From contig URUC01000021.1 of assembly GCA_900550965.1 (NCBI GenBank), forward strand, positions 1 through 27,064: 27,064 nt of DNA, in the 5' to 3' direction. A program made the translations under genes and the position numbers. Positions 6,608-13,807 of the stretch are shown here, in pieces. The notes under the pieces were generated by a model. That model ran no database searches and had not been told where the DNA came from. It was given only the letters and a program-made list of their open reading frames with translations. Within the stretch, counting starts at the first letter, position 1. Each line of letters starts with the position of its first letter. This DNA comes from an uncultured Collinsella sp. (GTDB lineage Bacteria; Actinomycetota; Coriobacteriia; Coriobacteriales; Coriobacteriaceae).

Positions 6608-8032
6608 CTATGCGAATGGCTCGTCCTGCTGTATGGGAAACGTCACCGTAATGGTGGTTCCCACGCCCAACTCGCTCGACAGATCGAGCGTGGCGTGATG
6701 ATACAGGGCCGCATGCTTGACAATGGCAAGCCCCAGGCCGGTTCCGCCGCGTGCCTTGGACCTACTCTTGTCCACGCGATAAAACCGCTCAAATACCTTG
6801 CCCTGTTCTTCAGGCGCGATACCGATTCCCGTGTCGGCGACAGCGAGGAACGGATGGCCTTCGTCGTTGGTGCCGCACTGCAACGTAACCGTACCGCCGG
6901 GTCGATTGTAGCGGATGGCGTTGCTTGCCAGATTATAGATGAGCTCGTCGATCAAGCGCGACACGCCTTCGATGACCACAGGCTTGGTCTCATGACTTAT
7001 CGTCACATTCGCCTGACGGGCAACCTGTTCAAGACGCTGCTCAACCGCATAGATGGCACGAGAGAGCTCAATAGGCTCCGTGGACCCAATGGGCACCGCC
7101 TCGCCCTCAGTCGCACGCTCGGCCTCGTCCAAGTTAGACAGCGTAAGGATGTCGTTGACAAGCGCTGCCAAGCGGCCCGCCTCACGATAGATGCGACCGC
7201 CAAAGTTGCGCAGGTCGTCCTCGCCCTCGACCATGCCGTTTGCGATGAGCTCGGCATAGCCCGAAATCGCCGTAAGCGGCGTCTTGAGCTCATGAGTGAT
7301 ATTCGCCGTGAACTCGCGGCGCATACGGTCGTTGTCCGCTAGCACCGCCATTTGGCGCTTGAGTTCCTGGCGCTGCGACTCGATACGCTCAAGCATGGGG
7401 ACCATCTCGGCATAGGCGTGCTCATAGCTACGGCGCGGGTGATCCAAATCCACCTCTTGCAACGGCGCGATGATGGCACGGGACTCACGGCGCGCCATAA
7501 AAAACGAGAGTACTGCACCCGCTGCTGCGATAAGCAGCATCGGCGCCAGCATCGACAGCAAAATCGCCGCAACGCCAGGCTGGGCTTGCGCCAAGCGAAC
7601 GACCTGGCCGTTATCAAGGGTAACGGCGCGATACAGCATAATCTCGTCGAGTGTAGAGCTTGCGCGCTCCGCGGAACCCGAACCACTCTCAAAGGCCTCG
7701 ATGACCTCGGGGCGATCGCCATGGTTGGGCAGTGTGGAAGGCGACGCCTCGTTGTCGTAGGCAACAGATCCGTCCTTATTGATCAGCGTGATACGAAGAT
7801 CCTCGCGATCGAGGCTTCGCAAGAACGGAATGGGCTCCTGCTGCTCGTCGAGGGCGGCAGCAATGAGCTCGGTTTCCTGCGCCAGATTGGCACTCGTGGC
7901 ATCCGCCAAAGTGTTTTGCACAAAGAACGCACCCAGCACCGTAAACGCAACGATAACCGCCATGGCGCAGACAAAGATCGTCACAAAAACGCGGTGCGAC
8001 AGCGTATGTTTTCCCTGGGGGGCGAAGACCAC
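6608..8032 (-). CDS. phoR: PhoR-like sensor histidine kinase
   Basis: This 474-residue membrane kinase probably responds to phosphate limitation and phosphorylates the adjacent regulator. It has a short N-terminal tail, TM1 at about 15-38, an external domain of roughly 115 residues, and TM2 at about 156-180. The HisKA H-box follows (ITHELKTP, H247), then the N-box NLASNAIRYN (367-376), the G1 box ADTGIGIAP (399-407) and G2 GTGLGLAI (430-437). The start is a GTG with GGAGGAG seven nt upstream, placed over the last codons of the regulator gene, so the pair is translationally linked. The PhoR name rests on domain layout and the pstB-PhoB context; the sensed signal is inferred. Confidence 0.85.
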   Translation of the reverse strand: MVFAPQGKHTLSHRVFVTIFVCAMAVIVAFTVLGAFFVQNTLADATSANLAQETELIAAALDEQQEPIPFLRSLDREDLRITLINKDGSVAYDNEASPSTLPNHGDRPEVIEAFESGSGSAERASSTLDEIMLYRAVTLDNGQVVRLAQAQPGVAAILLSMLAPMLLIAAAGAVLSFFMARRESRAIIAPLQEVDLDHPRRSYEHAYAEMVPMLERIESQRQELKRQMAVLADNDRMRREFTANITHELKTPLTAISGYAELIANGMVEGEDDLRNFGGRIYREAGRLAALVNDILTLSNLDEAERATEGEAVPIGSTEPIELSRAIYAVEQRLEQVARQANVTISHETKPVVIEGVSRLIDELIYNLASNAIRYNRPGGTVTLQCGTNDEGHPFLAVADTGIGIAPEEQGKVFERFYRVDKSRSKARGGTGLGLAIVKHAALYHHATLDLSSELGVGTTITVTFPIQQDEPFA

Positions 8033-8035
8033 GGG

Positions 8036-8764
8036 TTACTCCTCCGATGCGGTGGCCGCGGTGTCGTCGCCTTCGGCACCATCACCGGCAGAAGGCTCGG
8101 CCAAGCGGTAGCCCACGCCGCGCACGGTCTCGATGGCGCTGGCATGCTCGCCCAGTTTTTGGCGAAGCGTCTGCACGTGCACGTCAACGGTGCGCGAACC
8201 GCCGTCGAAGTCCCAGCCCCACACGCTCTGCAGCAACGACTCGCGGGTAAAGACCACGCCGGGCTTGCGCATGAGGTACTCGAGCAGGTCGAACTCGCGC
8301 AGGGTGAGCTTAAGCGGCTCGCCGGCAACGGTCACCTCGCGATGGCTGGGCGAGAGCACGATGTCACCCACGCTGAGCACATCGCTCGCCTGCTTGACCA
8401 TGCCGCCGCGACGCAGCAGTGCGCGGCAGCGGCTCGCAAGCTCCATGAGCGAAAACGGCTTAGTCAGGTAATCGTCGGCACCGCCATCGAGCGCCATCAC
8501 CTTGTCGAGCTCGGTGTCCTTGGCGGTAAGCATCATGATGGGCACCGTCGCCGTCAGGCGATCGGCACGCAGACGACGCATAATCGCCAAGCCATCGGTG
8601 TCGGGCAGCATGATATCGAGCAGCACAGCATCGGGCACCCGTCGCGCCACGGCAGCTTTAAACTCGCCATCGCACGAAAAGCCCTCGGCCTCGATTCCCT
8701 GCTTGCGCAGCGCGTAGACTGTCAAATCCCTGATGTTGTCATCGTCCTCGACGTAATAGATCAT
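8036..8764 (-). CDS. phoB: PhoB-like OmpR-family response regulator
   Basis: This is a 242-residue DNA-binding regulator. The receiver domain (1-120) has the acidic pocket EDDD near residue 6, the phosphoacceptor D50 in LLDIMLP, and K102 in DDYLTKPF. The C-terminal winged helix (about 140-225) shows LREFDLLEYLMRKPG and the GVGYRL ending, as in OmpR/PhoB proteins. I start at 8764 rather than the upstream ATG at 8788, because AAGGGG is six nt before the inner ATG and MIYYVEDDDN begins the receiver fold directly. It follows pstB by 64 nt and overlaps the kinase ribosome binding site. A tail of alanine, glutamate and aspartate after the winged helix is unremarkable filler. Confidence 0.87.
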   Translation of the reverse strand: MIYYVEDDDNIRDLTVYALRKQGIEAEGFSCDGEFKAAVARRVPDAVLLDIMLPDTDGLAIMRRLRADRLTATVPIMMLTAKDTELDKVMALDGGADDYLTKPFSLMELASRCRALLRRGGMVKQASDVLSVGDIVLSPSHREVTVAGEPLKLTLREFDLLEYLMRKPGVVFTRESLLQSVWGWDFDGGSRTVDVHVQTLRQKLGEHASAIETVRGVGYRLAEPSAGDGAEGDDTAATASEE

Positions 8765-8828
8765 GTTGAACCCCTTTGCGGCCGGCATGACCGCATCTTA
8801 ACCCTAAAGGCACCTGTAAAAGACAGCG

Positions 8829-9704
8829 TCAGCCAAAACGCCCCGTCAAATAATCCGCGGTGCGCGGATCGGACGGATTCTTGAAGAGTTGCGCGGTGGG
8901 CGCGTGCTCCACCAGCTCACCCAGCAAAAAGAACGCAACCGAATCGGAAATACGCGCGGCCTGCTGCATGTTGTGCGTCACGACCACCAGCGTGCAGGTC
9001 TCCTTGAGCTCGCAGGCCAGCTGCTCCACCACCAACGTCGACACAGGGTCGAGTGCCGAGGTCGGCTCGTCCATCAGCAGAATGTCGGGCTGCACGGCAA
9101 GTGCGCGGGCGATGCACAGGCGCTGCTGCTGTCCACCCGAAAGACCCAGGCCCGACTCTTTGAGCTTGTCCTTGACCTCATCCCATAGCGCAGCGCGACG
9201 AAGGGAGTCCTCGACCAGCTCATCGAGCACGGCGCGGTCGCGCACGCCCATACCGCGAGGACCGTAGGCGACGTTGTCGTAGATGCTCATGGGAAACGGG
9301 TTGGGGCGCTGGAACACCATGCCCACGCGCTGGCGCAAACGGCAGATGTCGCAATCGCCCAGGATATCTTGACCATCGAGCGCAATCTTGCCCTCGATGC
9401 GGCAATCCTTGATGCCGTCGTTCATGCGGTTAAAGCAGCGCAGCAACGTGGACTTTCCGCAGCCCGAAGGCCCGATGAACGAAGTGATCTGCTTGTCGCG
9501 GATCTTGATATTCACGTCCTTGAGCGCATGGTGATCGCCATAGAACAGGTCGAGGCCCTCGACGTCGATGCGCGTCGGCGAGGCGGCAAGATCCTCTGCC
9601 GTGGGGCGAGTCGCATCCCCAACCTCGCGCTCATGCGCGGCCTCGGCCTGCGCTTCCATGAGTTCTTCAAGCTCCGTGGGCTCCACAGCCGCAGCAGCCG
9701 TCAT
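8829..9704 (-). CDS. pstB: Phosphate ABC transporter ATPase PstB
   Basis: This is a 291-residue ABC ATPase that drives high-affinity phosphate import with PstC/PstA at the inner face of the membrane. Walker A GPSGCGKST (78-86), Q-loop VFQRPNPFPMSIYDNVAYG, signature LSGGQQQR (188-195) and Walker B ILLMDE (208-213) are intact. The LRCFNRMND and NPFPMS segments are specific to PstB. The first roughly 45 residues are an acidic, alanine/glutamate-rich extension beyond the usual family start. I choose the ATG at 9704 because GGAGG lies eight nt upstream, not the ATG at 9719. No pstS, pstC, pstA or phoU is adjacent; the next genes are the PhoB/PhoR-like pair. A TTGACA (9781-9786, minus strand) may mark its promoter. 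Confidence 0.93.
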   Translation of the reverse strand: MTAAAAVEPTELEELMEAQAEAAHEREVGDATRPTAEDLAASPTRIDVEGLDLFYGDHHALKDVNIKIRDKQITSFIGPSGCGKSTLLRCFNRMNDGIKDCRIEGKIALDGQDILGDCDICRLRQRVGMVFQRPNPFPMSIYDNVAYGPRGMGVRDRAVLDELVEDSLRRAALWDEVKDKLKESGLGLSGGQQQRLCIARALAVQPDILLMDEPTSALDPVSTLVVEQLACELKETCTLVVVTHNMQQAARISDSVAFFLLGELVEHAPTAQLFKNPSDPRTADYLTGRFG

Positions 9705-9807
9705 ACCGCACACCTCCATATCGATATCAATTCAGCAGTATCGATAGTAGGAATCGCGGCTCATACGCACGTGAGCACATTGTCAAGTGTTTGTAAGGGC
9801 ACACTGG

Positions 9808-11046
9808 CTATGCGGCGGGCAGCTCGATGGTGAATATCGTGTGTTCGGGCGTCGATTCACATGCAACGGTACCGCCGTGTGCCGCGATGATCTCCTTGGC
9901 AATAGCAAGGCCCAGGCCGGCACCACCGCGATTGGTCGCACGCGCCGCATCCAGGCGATAGAACTTCTCAAAGATCACCTTGAGCTTAGCCGCAGGGATA
10001 GGATCGCCCTGATTGATAAAGCGCACGCGCACGCCGCCATCGTCTTGGCGCCTGGCCTCAATCGTGATAGTCGAGCCCTCATAGCTATAGGCGACGGCGT
10101 TTTTCATGATGTTGTTGAACACGCGGGCCATCTTATCGCCATCCACGAGCACCGTCAGGTCCTCGCGAATATCAACCTGGGCTTCCTTATGCTGCTCGTT
10201 GAGGATGGGATAGAACTCGTCAGCCACCTGAGCCAGCAGCAACCCCAGATCAACATAGCCGCGCGTGAGCACGATATCGTGGAAGTCAAAGCGCGTGATA
10301 TCGAAGAACTCTTCGATGAGCGCATTGAGCCGGTGCGCCTTGTCGAGCGCCACGTCCGTAAAGTGCGCACGTTGCTCAACCGGCAGCTCAGGAGCCTCTT
10401 GAAGCAGCGAAAGATAGCCCACCACACTGGCAAGCGGGGTGCGTAGGTCATGTGCCAAGTACGTGACCAGATCGTCCTTGCGATGAGACTCGTCACGCAA
10501 GGCCTGTTGCACCTTGCGCTCGCGATCGCGCACACGGTTGAGTGCGCCCTCGACCTCCAGGAAGTCGCCGTCGATGTTGTCCCAGGTGTCGGGGTGATCG
10601 ATCAGGCGATCTTGAATACGAGCGGCCAGCACACAATCGGCATGCTGCTCGCCCTGCTCATAGCCCTGGTAGTACAGGGCGCGGCCGCAAAAGAACAGCA
10701 CGCACACGGCAAGCGCCAGCACAAAGCCAAGCATGTTGAATACAAAGCCGGCATCGAACAGCACCGGCCCTTCGATGCCGCCGAGTGCCATGGCGCCAAT
10801 CGCCAACGTCATGGCCCACGCGGCACCGCCAATCACCACGCAGCGGCGTACGATTTCAAATCGATCGATCAGCAAAAAGCCGACAAGCAGCACCGCCAAG
10901 ATTCCAGCGATGTTATCGATGCCAATCAGCAGCAGGCTCAGCAAAAAGAGCAGCACCGTTGCAAGCGCGCGGTTGTCGACGACCGACCTCACGTATTCAA
11001 AGAGTCGATCGGGCACCTCGAATGCCTGCCTATCGTCTTTTGTCAT
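9808..11046 (-). CDS. VanS-like sensor histidine kinase
   Basis: This is a 412-residue sensor kinase whose catalytic half resembles VanS of glycopeptide-resistance systems. Four membrane segments occupy roughly 27-122, unlike the two-segment layout of classical VanS, with almost no extracellular loop. The H-box is LAHDLRTPLASVVGYLSLL, with the His near residue 199. The N-box NNIMKNAVAYS follows, then FINQGDPIP in place of a standard G1 aspartate box, and FEKFYRLDAARATNRGGAGL with GLGLAIAKEI. These are VanS-type features. The start at 11046 is preferred over GTG 11052, since GGTGGGG lies eight nt before it. It follows the VanR-like gene by 25 nt. The ligand is unknown; the divergent D,D-carboxypeptidase suggests a cell-wall signal. 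Confidence 0.82.
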   Translation of the reverse strand: MTKDDRQAFEVPDRLFEYVRSVVDNRALATVLLFLLSLLLIGIDNIAGILAVLLVGFLLIDRFEIVRRCVVIGGAAWAMTLAIGAMALGGIEGPVLFDAGFVFNMLGFVLALAVCVLFFCGRALYYQGYEQGEQHADCVLAARIQDRLIDHPDTWDNIDGDFLEVEGALNRVRDRERKVQQALRDESHRKDDLVTYLAHDLRTPLASVVGYLSLLQEAPELPVEQRAHFTDVALDKAHRLNALIEEFFDITRFDFHDIVLTRGYVDLGLLLAQVADEFYPILNEQHKEAQVDIREDLTVLVDGDKMARVFNNIMKNAVAYSYEGSTITIEARRQDDGGVRVRFINQGDPIPAAKLKVIFEKFYRLDAARATNRGGAGLGLAIAKEIIAAHGGTVACESTPEHTIFTIELPAA

Positions 11047-11071
11047 ATCCACTTCCCCACCATCAAAGGCG

Positions 11072-11767
11072 TTATTCGATTATGTAGCCGACGCCCCAGA
11101 CGTTTTTGATAAAGCGCGGCTTTTGAGCGTCGTCACCGATCTTTTCGCGCAGGTGGCGAATGTGCACCATCACCGTATTGTTGGAGCCGGGCATAAAATC
11201 CTCGTTCCACACCGCGCGGAACAGATCCTCCACGGCCACCACACTGCCGCGATGCTCGACCAGATACAGCAAGATGGAATACTCGATGGGCGTGAGGCGC
11301 ACCGGCGCACCGTCCACCGTTACGGAACGGGCATCGCGGTTGATCTCCAGGCCGTCGAACTGGATGGTCGGCGACTCGGCCGCCTGCGCACGGCTACCGT
11401 AGCTGGTGTAGCGGCGAAGCTGAGCATGCACGCGCGCGATGAGCTCAAGCGGACGGAACGGCTTAACCACGTAATCGTCCGCGCCAAGCGAAAGGCCCTC
11501 GATCTTGTCTTGCTGGGCATCGCGCGCCGTCAGCATGATCACGGGATAGGTATGGCTGGAACGGATCGTACGCAGCAACTCAAGCCCATCGATATCGGGC
11601 AGCATGACATCCAGCAGCGCAAGATCGAACTCCTGCTCCAAGATTGCCTTGGCAGCATCGGCCCCGCTATAGGCGACCTGTACGTCAAAGCCTTCTTTTG
11701 TAAGGTAGATACCAACCAAGTCGGCGATGGCCTTTTCGTCATCAACTACCAAAATGCGCTCGTTCAT
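11072..11767 (-). CDS. VanR-like OmpR-family response regulator
   Basis: This is a 231-residue two-domain regulator. The receiver has D9/D10, the phosphoacceptor D53 in ALLDVMLPDIDG, T80 in MLTARD and K102 in DDYVVKPF. The winged helix follows, with LTPIEYSILLYLVEHRGSVV, FMPGSNNTVMVHIRHLREKIGD and the ending VWGVGYIIE, which is the VanR-type C-terminus. The ATG at 11767 has GAGAGGAG five nt upstream. It is first in a two-gene transcript with the VanS-like kinase. It faces away from the D,D-carboxypeptidase gene across a 197-nt spacer, so control of that promoter is a reasonable inference. No vanH, vanA-type ligase or vanX is in the window, so this is not evidence of glycopeptide resistance. 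Confidence 0.87.
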   Translation of the reverse strand: MNERILVVDDEKAIADLVGIYLTKEGFDVQVAYSGADAAKAILEQEFDLALLDVMLPDIDGLELLRTIRSSHTYPVIMLTARDAQQDKIEGLSLGADDYVVKPFRPLELIARVHAQLRRYTSYGSRAQAAESPTIQFDGLEINRDARSVTVDGAPVRLTPIEYSILLYLVEHRGSVVAVEDLFRAVWNEDFMPGSNNTVMVHIRHLREKIGDDAQKPRFIKNVWGVGYIIE

Positions 11768-11919
11768 GCGTGCTCCTCTCGCGCTCCATTATGCCCGAGG
11801 GGGCGCATGCCACACACAACAAGCGTGGGTGATTAAGTCGGCCTTAAGCACCCTTGTGCCCGTTCGGGCGCGGATGTGGGCCACGCACGCACGCGATGAT
11901 CGCCGACACCGGCAAACGA

Positions 11920-11925
11920 TATACT
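11920..11925 (+). promoter_or_regulatory. Candidate -10 element for the D,D-carboxypeptidase gene
   Basis: TATACT stands 39 nt before the proposed GTG start. No TTGACA-like hexamer exists at 16-18 nt spacing, so this would be an activator-dependent promoter, consistent with the divergent VanR-like regulator. If it is real, the upstream in-frame ATGs at 11854 and 11896 are not starts. Confidence 0.4.
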
Positions 11926-11964
11926 CTAGTTCCAGAAGAGACCATCCCGTCGAAAGCGAAATCT

Positions 11965-13305
11965 GTGAAGTCCCTCACCTCTTTTGCAAAGCGCTCAGCT
12001 CAGCTTGCCGCCGGCTTTGTCTGCGCTATCGCCCTTGCCGCTGGCGTGCCCACCGTCGCCGGCGCCCAAGTACTCACGACCGACAATGTTTGCGGCAAAA
12101 CCGCCGATGCGCGCGGCATCACGGCCGAAAATCTGCCCGATATCGATGCGACCAATGCGCTCGTCATGGGCAAAGACGGCACCGTCTACTATGGGCGCGG
12201 CGCCGATGAGCAGGTTAAAATCGCCTCGATCACCAAGGTCATGACCGCAATCCTAACCGTCGAGAATTGCAAGATGGACGAGAAGGTCACGGTGAGCAAC
12301 GCCGCAGCCACCGTGGGTAATTCGACCGCCGGCTTGCTCGAAGGTGACGAGCTTACCGTGGAGCAGGCACTGCGCGGCCTGATGATTCCCTCGGGCAACG
12401 ACGCCGCCGTCGTGCTCGCCGAATATGTGGGCAAGAAGATCGACCCTAAGACCAAAGACGCCGAGGCAACCTTTGTGAAGGCCATGAACGAGCGCGCTAA
12501 GAAGCTCGGCTGCACCGGTACGCTTTTTGAAAACCCGCATGGTCTGGACTTTGATGAGTGGGCTGGCGATATGCACTCAACCGCACACGACGTAGCGCTG
12601 ATGATGCAGGAGGCCATGAAAAACGACACGATCCGCGAGGTCGTAGCGAGCGAGGATTCCTGGATCGAGGTCACGGGCGCCGACGGCACCGACCATTCGC
12701 ATTCCATGGACACGCATAACTATTTGCTGGGCCAAGATGGCAACATTGGCGGCAAGACCGGCACCACCGACGACGCGGGCTACTGCTTCACGAGCGCCTA
12801 CAACCGCGACGGCGACGAGATCTACACCGTCGTTTTGAACTCCACCACCACCGACCAGCGCTTTACCGATACCGCCACCCTTGCCAACTGGTACTACGGC
12901 CACAAGGTGACGGTCGCAATCGCCAACACACAGGAAAAGACCGCCAACGGCAACCCGCTTATGGCGCGCATTGGCCAAACCGACTGGACGGATAAGACGA
13001 TCGACGCCACACTCGCCGATCCCACGGCGCAAGCGACCGTGTTTTCCCTTGCCGGCGAGGTGACCGAAAAGGTTAGCTACGACGATCTTTCGGGCACGGT
13101 GCATGTGGGCGACAAGGTGGGCAGCGTCACGCTCAAGCAGGACGGCACCAAGATCGCCGTCATGGACCTAGTTGCCGACGAGGAAGGCGCAGGGCCGAAT
13201 CCCATTGAATGGCTCCTTGTGAAGCTTGATCGCTTGGGCCGTCGCATCGACAACCGCCCGCTCACAGCAGAAAGCGAGACCGTCGCCAAGGCGCCCGAGG
13301 TGTAG
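11965..13305 (+). CDS. D-alanyl-D-alanine carboxypeptidase, S11 family (DacA/PBP5-like)
   Basis: This is a 446-residue penicillin-binding peptidase that trims the terminal D-alanine of peptidoglycan stem peptides outside the membrane. A Sec signal peptide covers about 1-34 (FVCAIALAAG core, VAGA cleavage region). Active-site motifs are complete: SITK (S88, K91), SGN (143-145) and KTG (264-266). A beta-rich C-terminal domain follows, and an amphipathic-looking IEWLLVKLDRLGRRI segment near 415 may provide membrane anchoring as in PBP5. I take the GTG at 11965 as start. It puts the signal peptide at the N-terminus, has GAAAG eight nt before it and lies downstream of TATACT; the longer frame from 11854 would bury the signal. 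It is divergent from the VanRS-like pair. Confidence 0.9.
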   Translation: MKSLTSFAKRSAQLAAGFVCAIALAAGVPTVAGAQVLTTDNVCGKTADARGITAENLPDIDATNALVMGKDGTVYYGRGADEQVKIASITKVMTAILTVENCKMDEKVTVSNAAATVGNSTAGLLEGDELTVEQALRGLMIPSGNDAAVVLAEYVGKKIDPKTKDAEATFVKAMNERAKKLGCTGTLFENPHGLDFDEWAGDMHSTAHDVALMMQEAMKNDTIREVVASEDSWIEVTGADGTDHSHSMDTHNYLLGQDGNIGGKTGTTDDAGYCFTSAYNRDGDEIYTVVLNSTTTDQRFTDTATLANWYYGHKVTVAIANTQEKTANGNPLMARIGQTDWTDKTIDATLADPTAQATVFSLAGEVTEKVSYDDLSGTVHVGDKVGSVTLKQDGTKIAVMDLVADEEGAGPNPIEWLLVKLDRLGRRIDNRPLTAESETVAKAPEV

Positions 13306-13329
13306 GGCGCAAGAATAATAAGTCCACTG

Positions 13330-13361
13330 AAAGGAGGCGTCCGAAAGGATGCCCCTTTTTT
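13330..13361 (+). terminator. Terminator of the D,D-carboxypeptidase gene
   Basis: GGCGTCC-GAAA-GGATGCC forms a stable stem (one G-U pair), flanked by AAAGG and CC and followed by six T residues. It is 25 nt after the stop codon. Confidence 0.85.
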
Positions 13362-13394
13362 GAGGTTCGAATCCCCAGCTAACGTGGTTCAACT

Positions 13395-13424
13395 AAAAAA
13401 GGGTCCCTTTCGGAACCCTTCTTT
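13395..13424 (-). terminator. Orphan terminator hairpin (copy A)
   Basis: On the minus strand AAGGGTTCC and GGGACCCTT pair and are followed by T6. It corresponds position for position to the tRNA-Ser terminator 190 nt away, but no intact tRNA precedes it. Confidence 0.6.
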
Positions 13425-13584
13425 AAAGTCTTACTGGCGGAGAGCTGGGGATGTCCGGGCATGCTGCGCATGCCCTCCGGCTTCAAAACCTGGCGGCTTT
13501 TCGCCCACGGGCTACAAACGCTTTCGCATTTGCTTAACGCCCGTGCCCTCTCGGGTTCGAATCCCCAGCCTCCTTTCTCCGCAC

Positions 13585-13614
13585 AAAAAAGGGCCCCAAA
13601 TGGGACCCTTCTTT
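13585..13614 (-). terminator. Terminator of tRNA-Ser
   Basis: On the minus strand AAGGGTCCC-ATTT-GGGGCCCTT is followed by T6, 10 nt after the tRNA-Ser CCA end. Confidence 0.8.
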
Positions 13615-13624
13615 CAAGTCATAC

Positions 13625-13715
13625 TGGCGGAGAGCTGGGGATTCGAACCCCAGATGCCCTTTTGGGGCATACTCGCTTAGCAGGCGAGCACCTTCGGCCT
13701 CTCGGTCAGCTCTCC
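13625..13715 (-). tRNA. tRNA-Ser (anticodon GCU)
   Basis: Acceptor strands GGAGAGC and GCTCTCC pair, with discriminator G and an encoded CCA (complement of 13625-13627). The anticodon stem-loop is CTCGC-CTGCTAA-GCGAG, giving anticodon GCU, which reads AGC/AGU serine codons. A long variable arm, TGCCCC-AAAA-GGGGCA-like, is present as expected for a class II tRNA, and the T-arm is TGGGG-TTCGAAT-CCCCA. The 91-nt length includes CCA. Confidence 0.96.
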
Positions 13716-13729
13716 GTAACAGCCGTTCT

Positions 13730-13758
13730 ATAGTAACCAAACAGCCAAGGATGAGCAA
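13730..13758 (-). promoter_or_regulatory. Promoter of tRNA-Ser
   Basis: On the minus strand TTGCTC (13753-13758) and TACTAT (13730-13735) have a 17-nt spacer, ending 14 nt before the mature tRNA 5' end. Confidence 0.6.
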
Positions 13759-13807
13759 GAGGAAATTTTCTAATTGCCTAGCAGCCTTTCCTCCTTGGAA
13801 GCTTCGC

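Larger units (their letters stand above)
13364..13642. repeat. tRNA-end direct repeat, two copies 190 bp apart
   Basis: Copy A is 13364-13452 and copy B is 13554-13642. Each begins with a plus-strand T-arm-like GGTTCGAATCCCCAGC. Each then has a bidirectional terminator hairpin and ends with a minus-strand tRNA-Ser 3' end (TACTGGCGGAGAGCTGGGGAT). Over the last 58 nt the copies agree at about 50 positions, and the terminator stems differ by paired changes. Only copy B is attached to an intact tRNA-Ser. Between them, 13453-13553 is rich in inverted repeats, for example GGGCATG/CATGCCC at 13457-13475. There is no protein-coding gene in 13306-13624. Confidence 0.7.

Noticed and set aside
9808..13305. 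Glycopeptide-resistance cluster
   Set aside because: Only VanRS-like regulators and a PBP5-type carboxypeptidase are present; no vanH, D-Ala-D-Lac/Ser ligase or vanX/vanXY gene exists in the window.
13434..13583. Possible selenocysteine tRNA (CTTCAAA loop, TTCGAAT T-loop, GGAGA/TCTCC ends)
   Set aside because: The stem beside the CTTCAAA loop does not pair, the span is about 145 nt instead of about 95, and the expected D-arm and 8-bp acceptor stem are missing. I treat it as tRNA-derived repeat material.
13168..13733. Short open frames in both directions around the tRNA-Ser locus
   Set aside because: Their peptides (for example SWGFEPQ and GIRTPDALLG) are translations of tRNA T-arm and anticodon regions, a well-known artefact.
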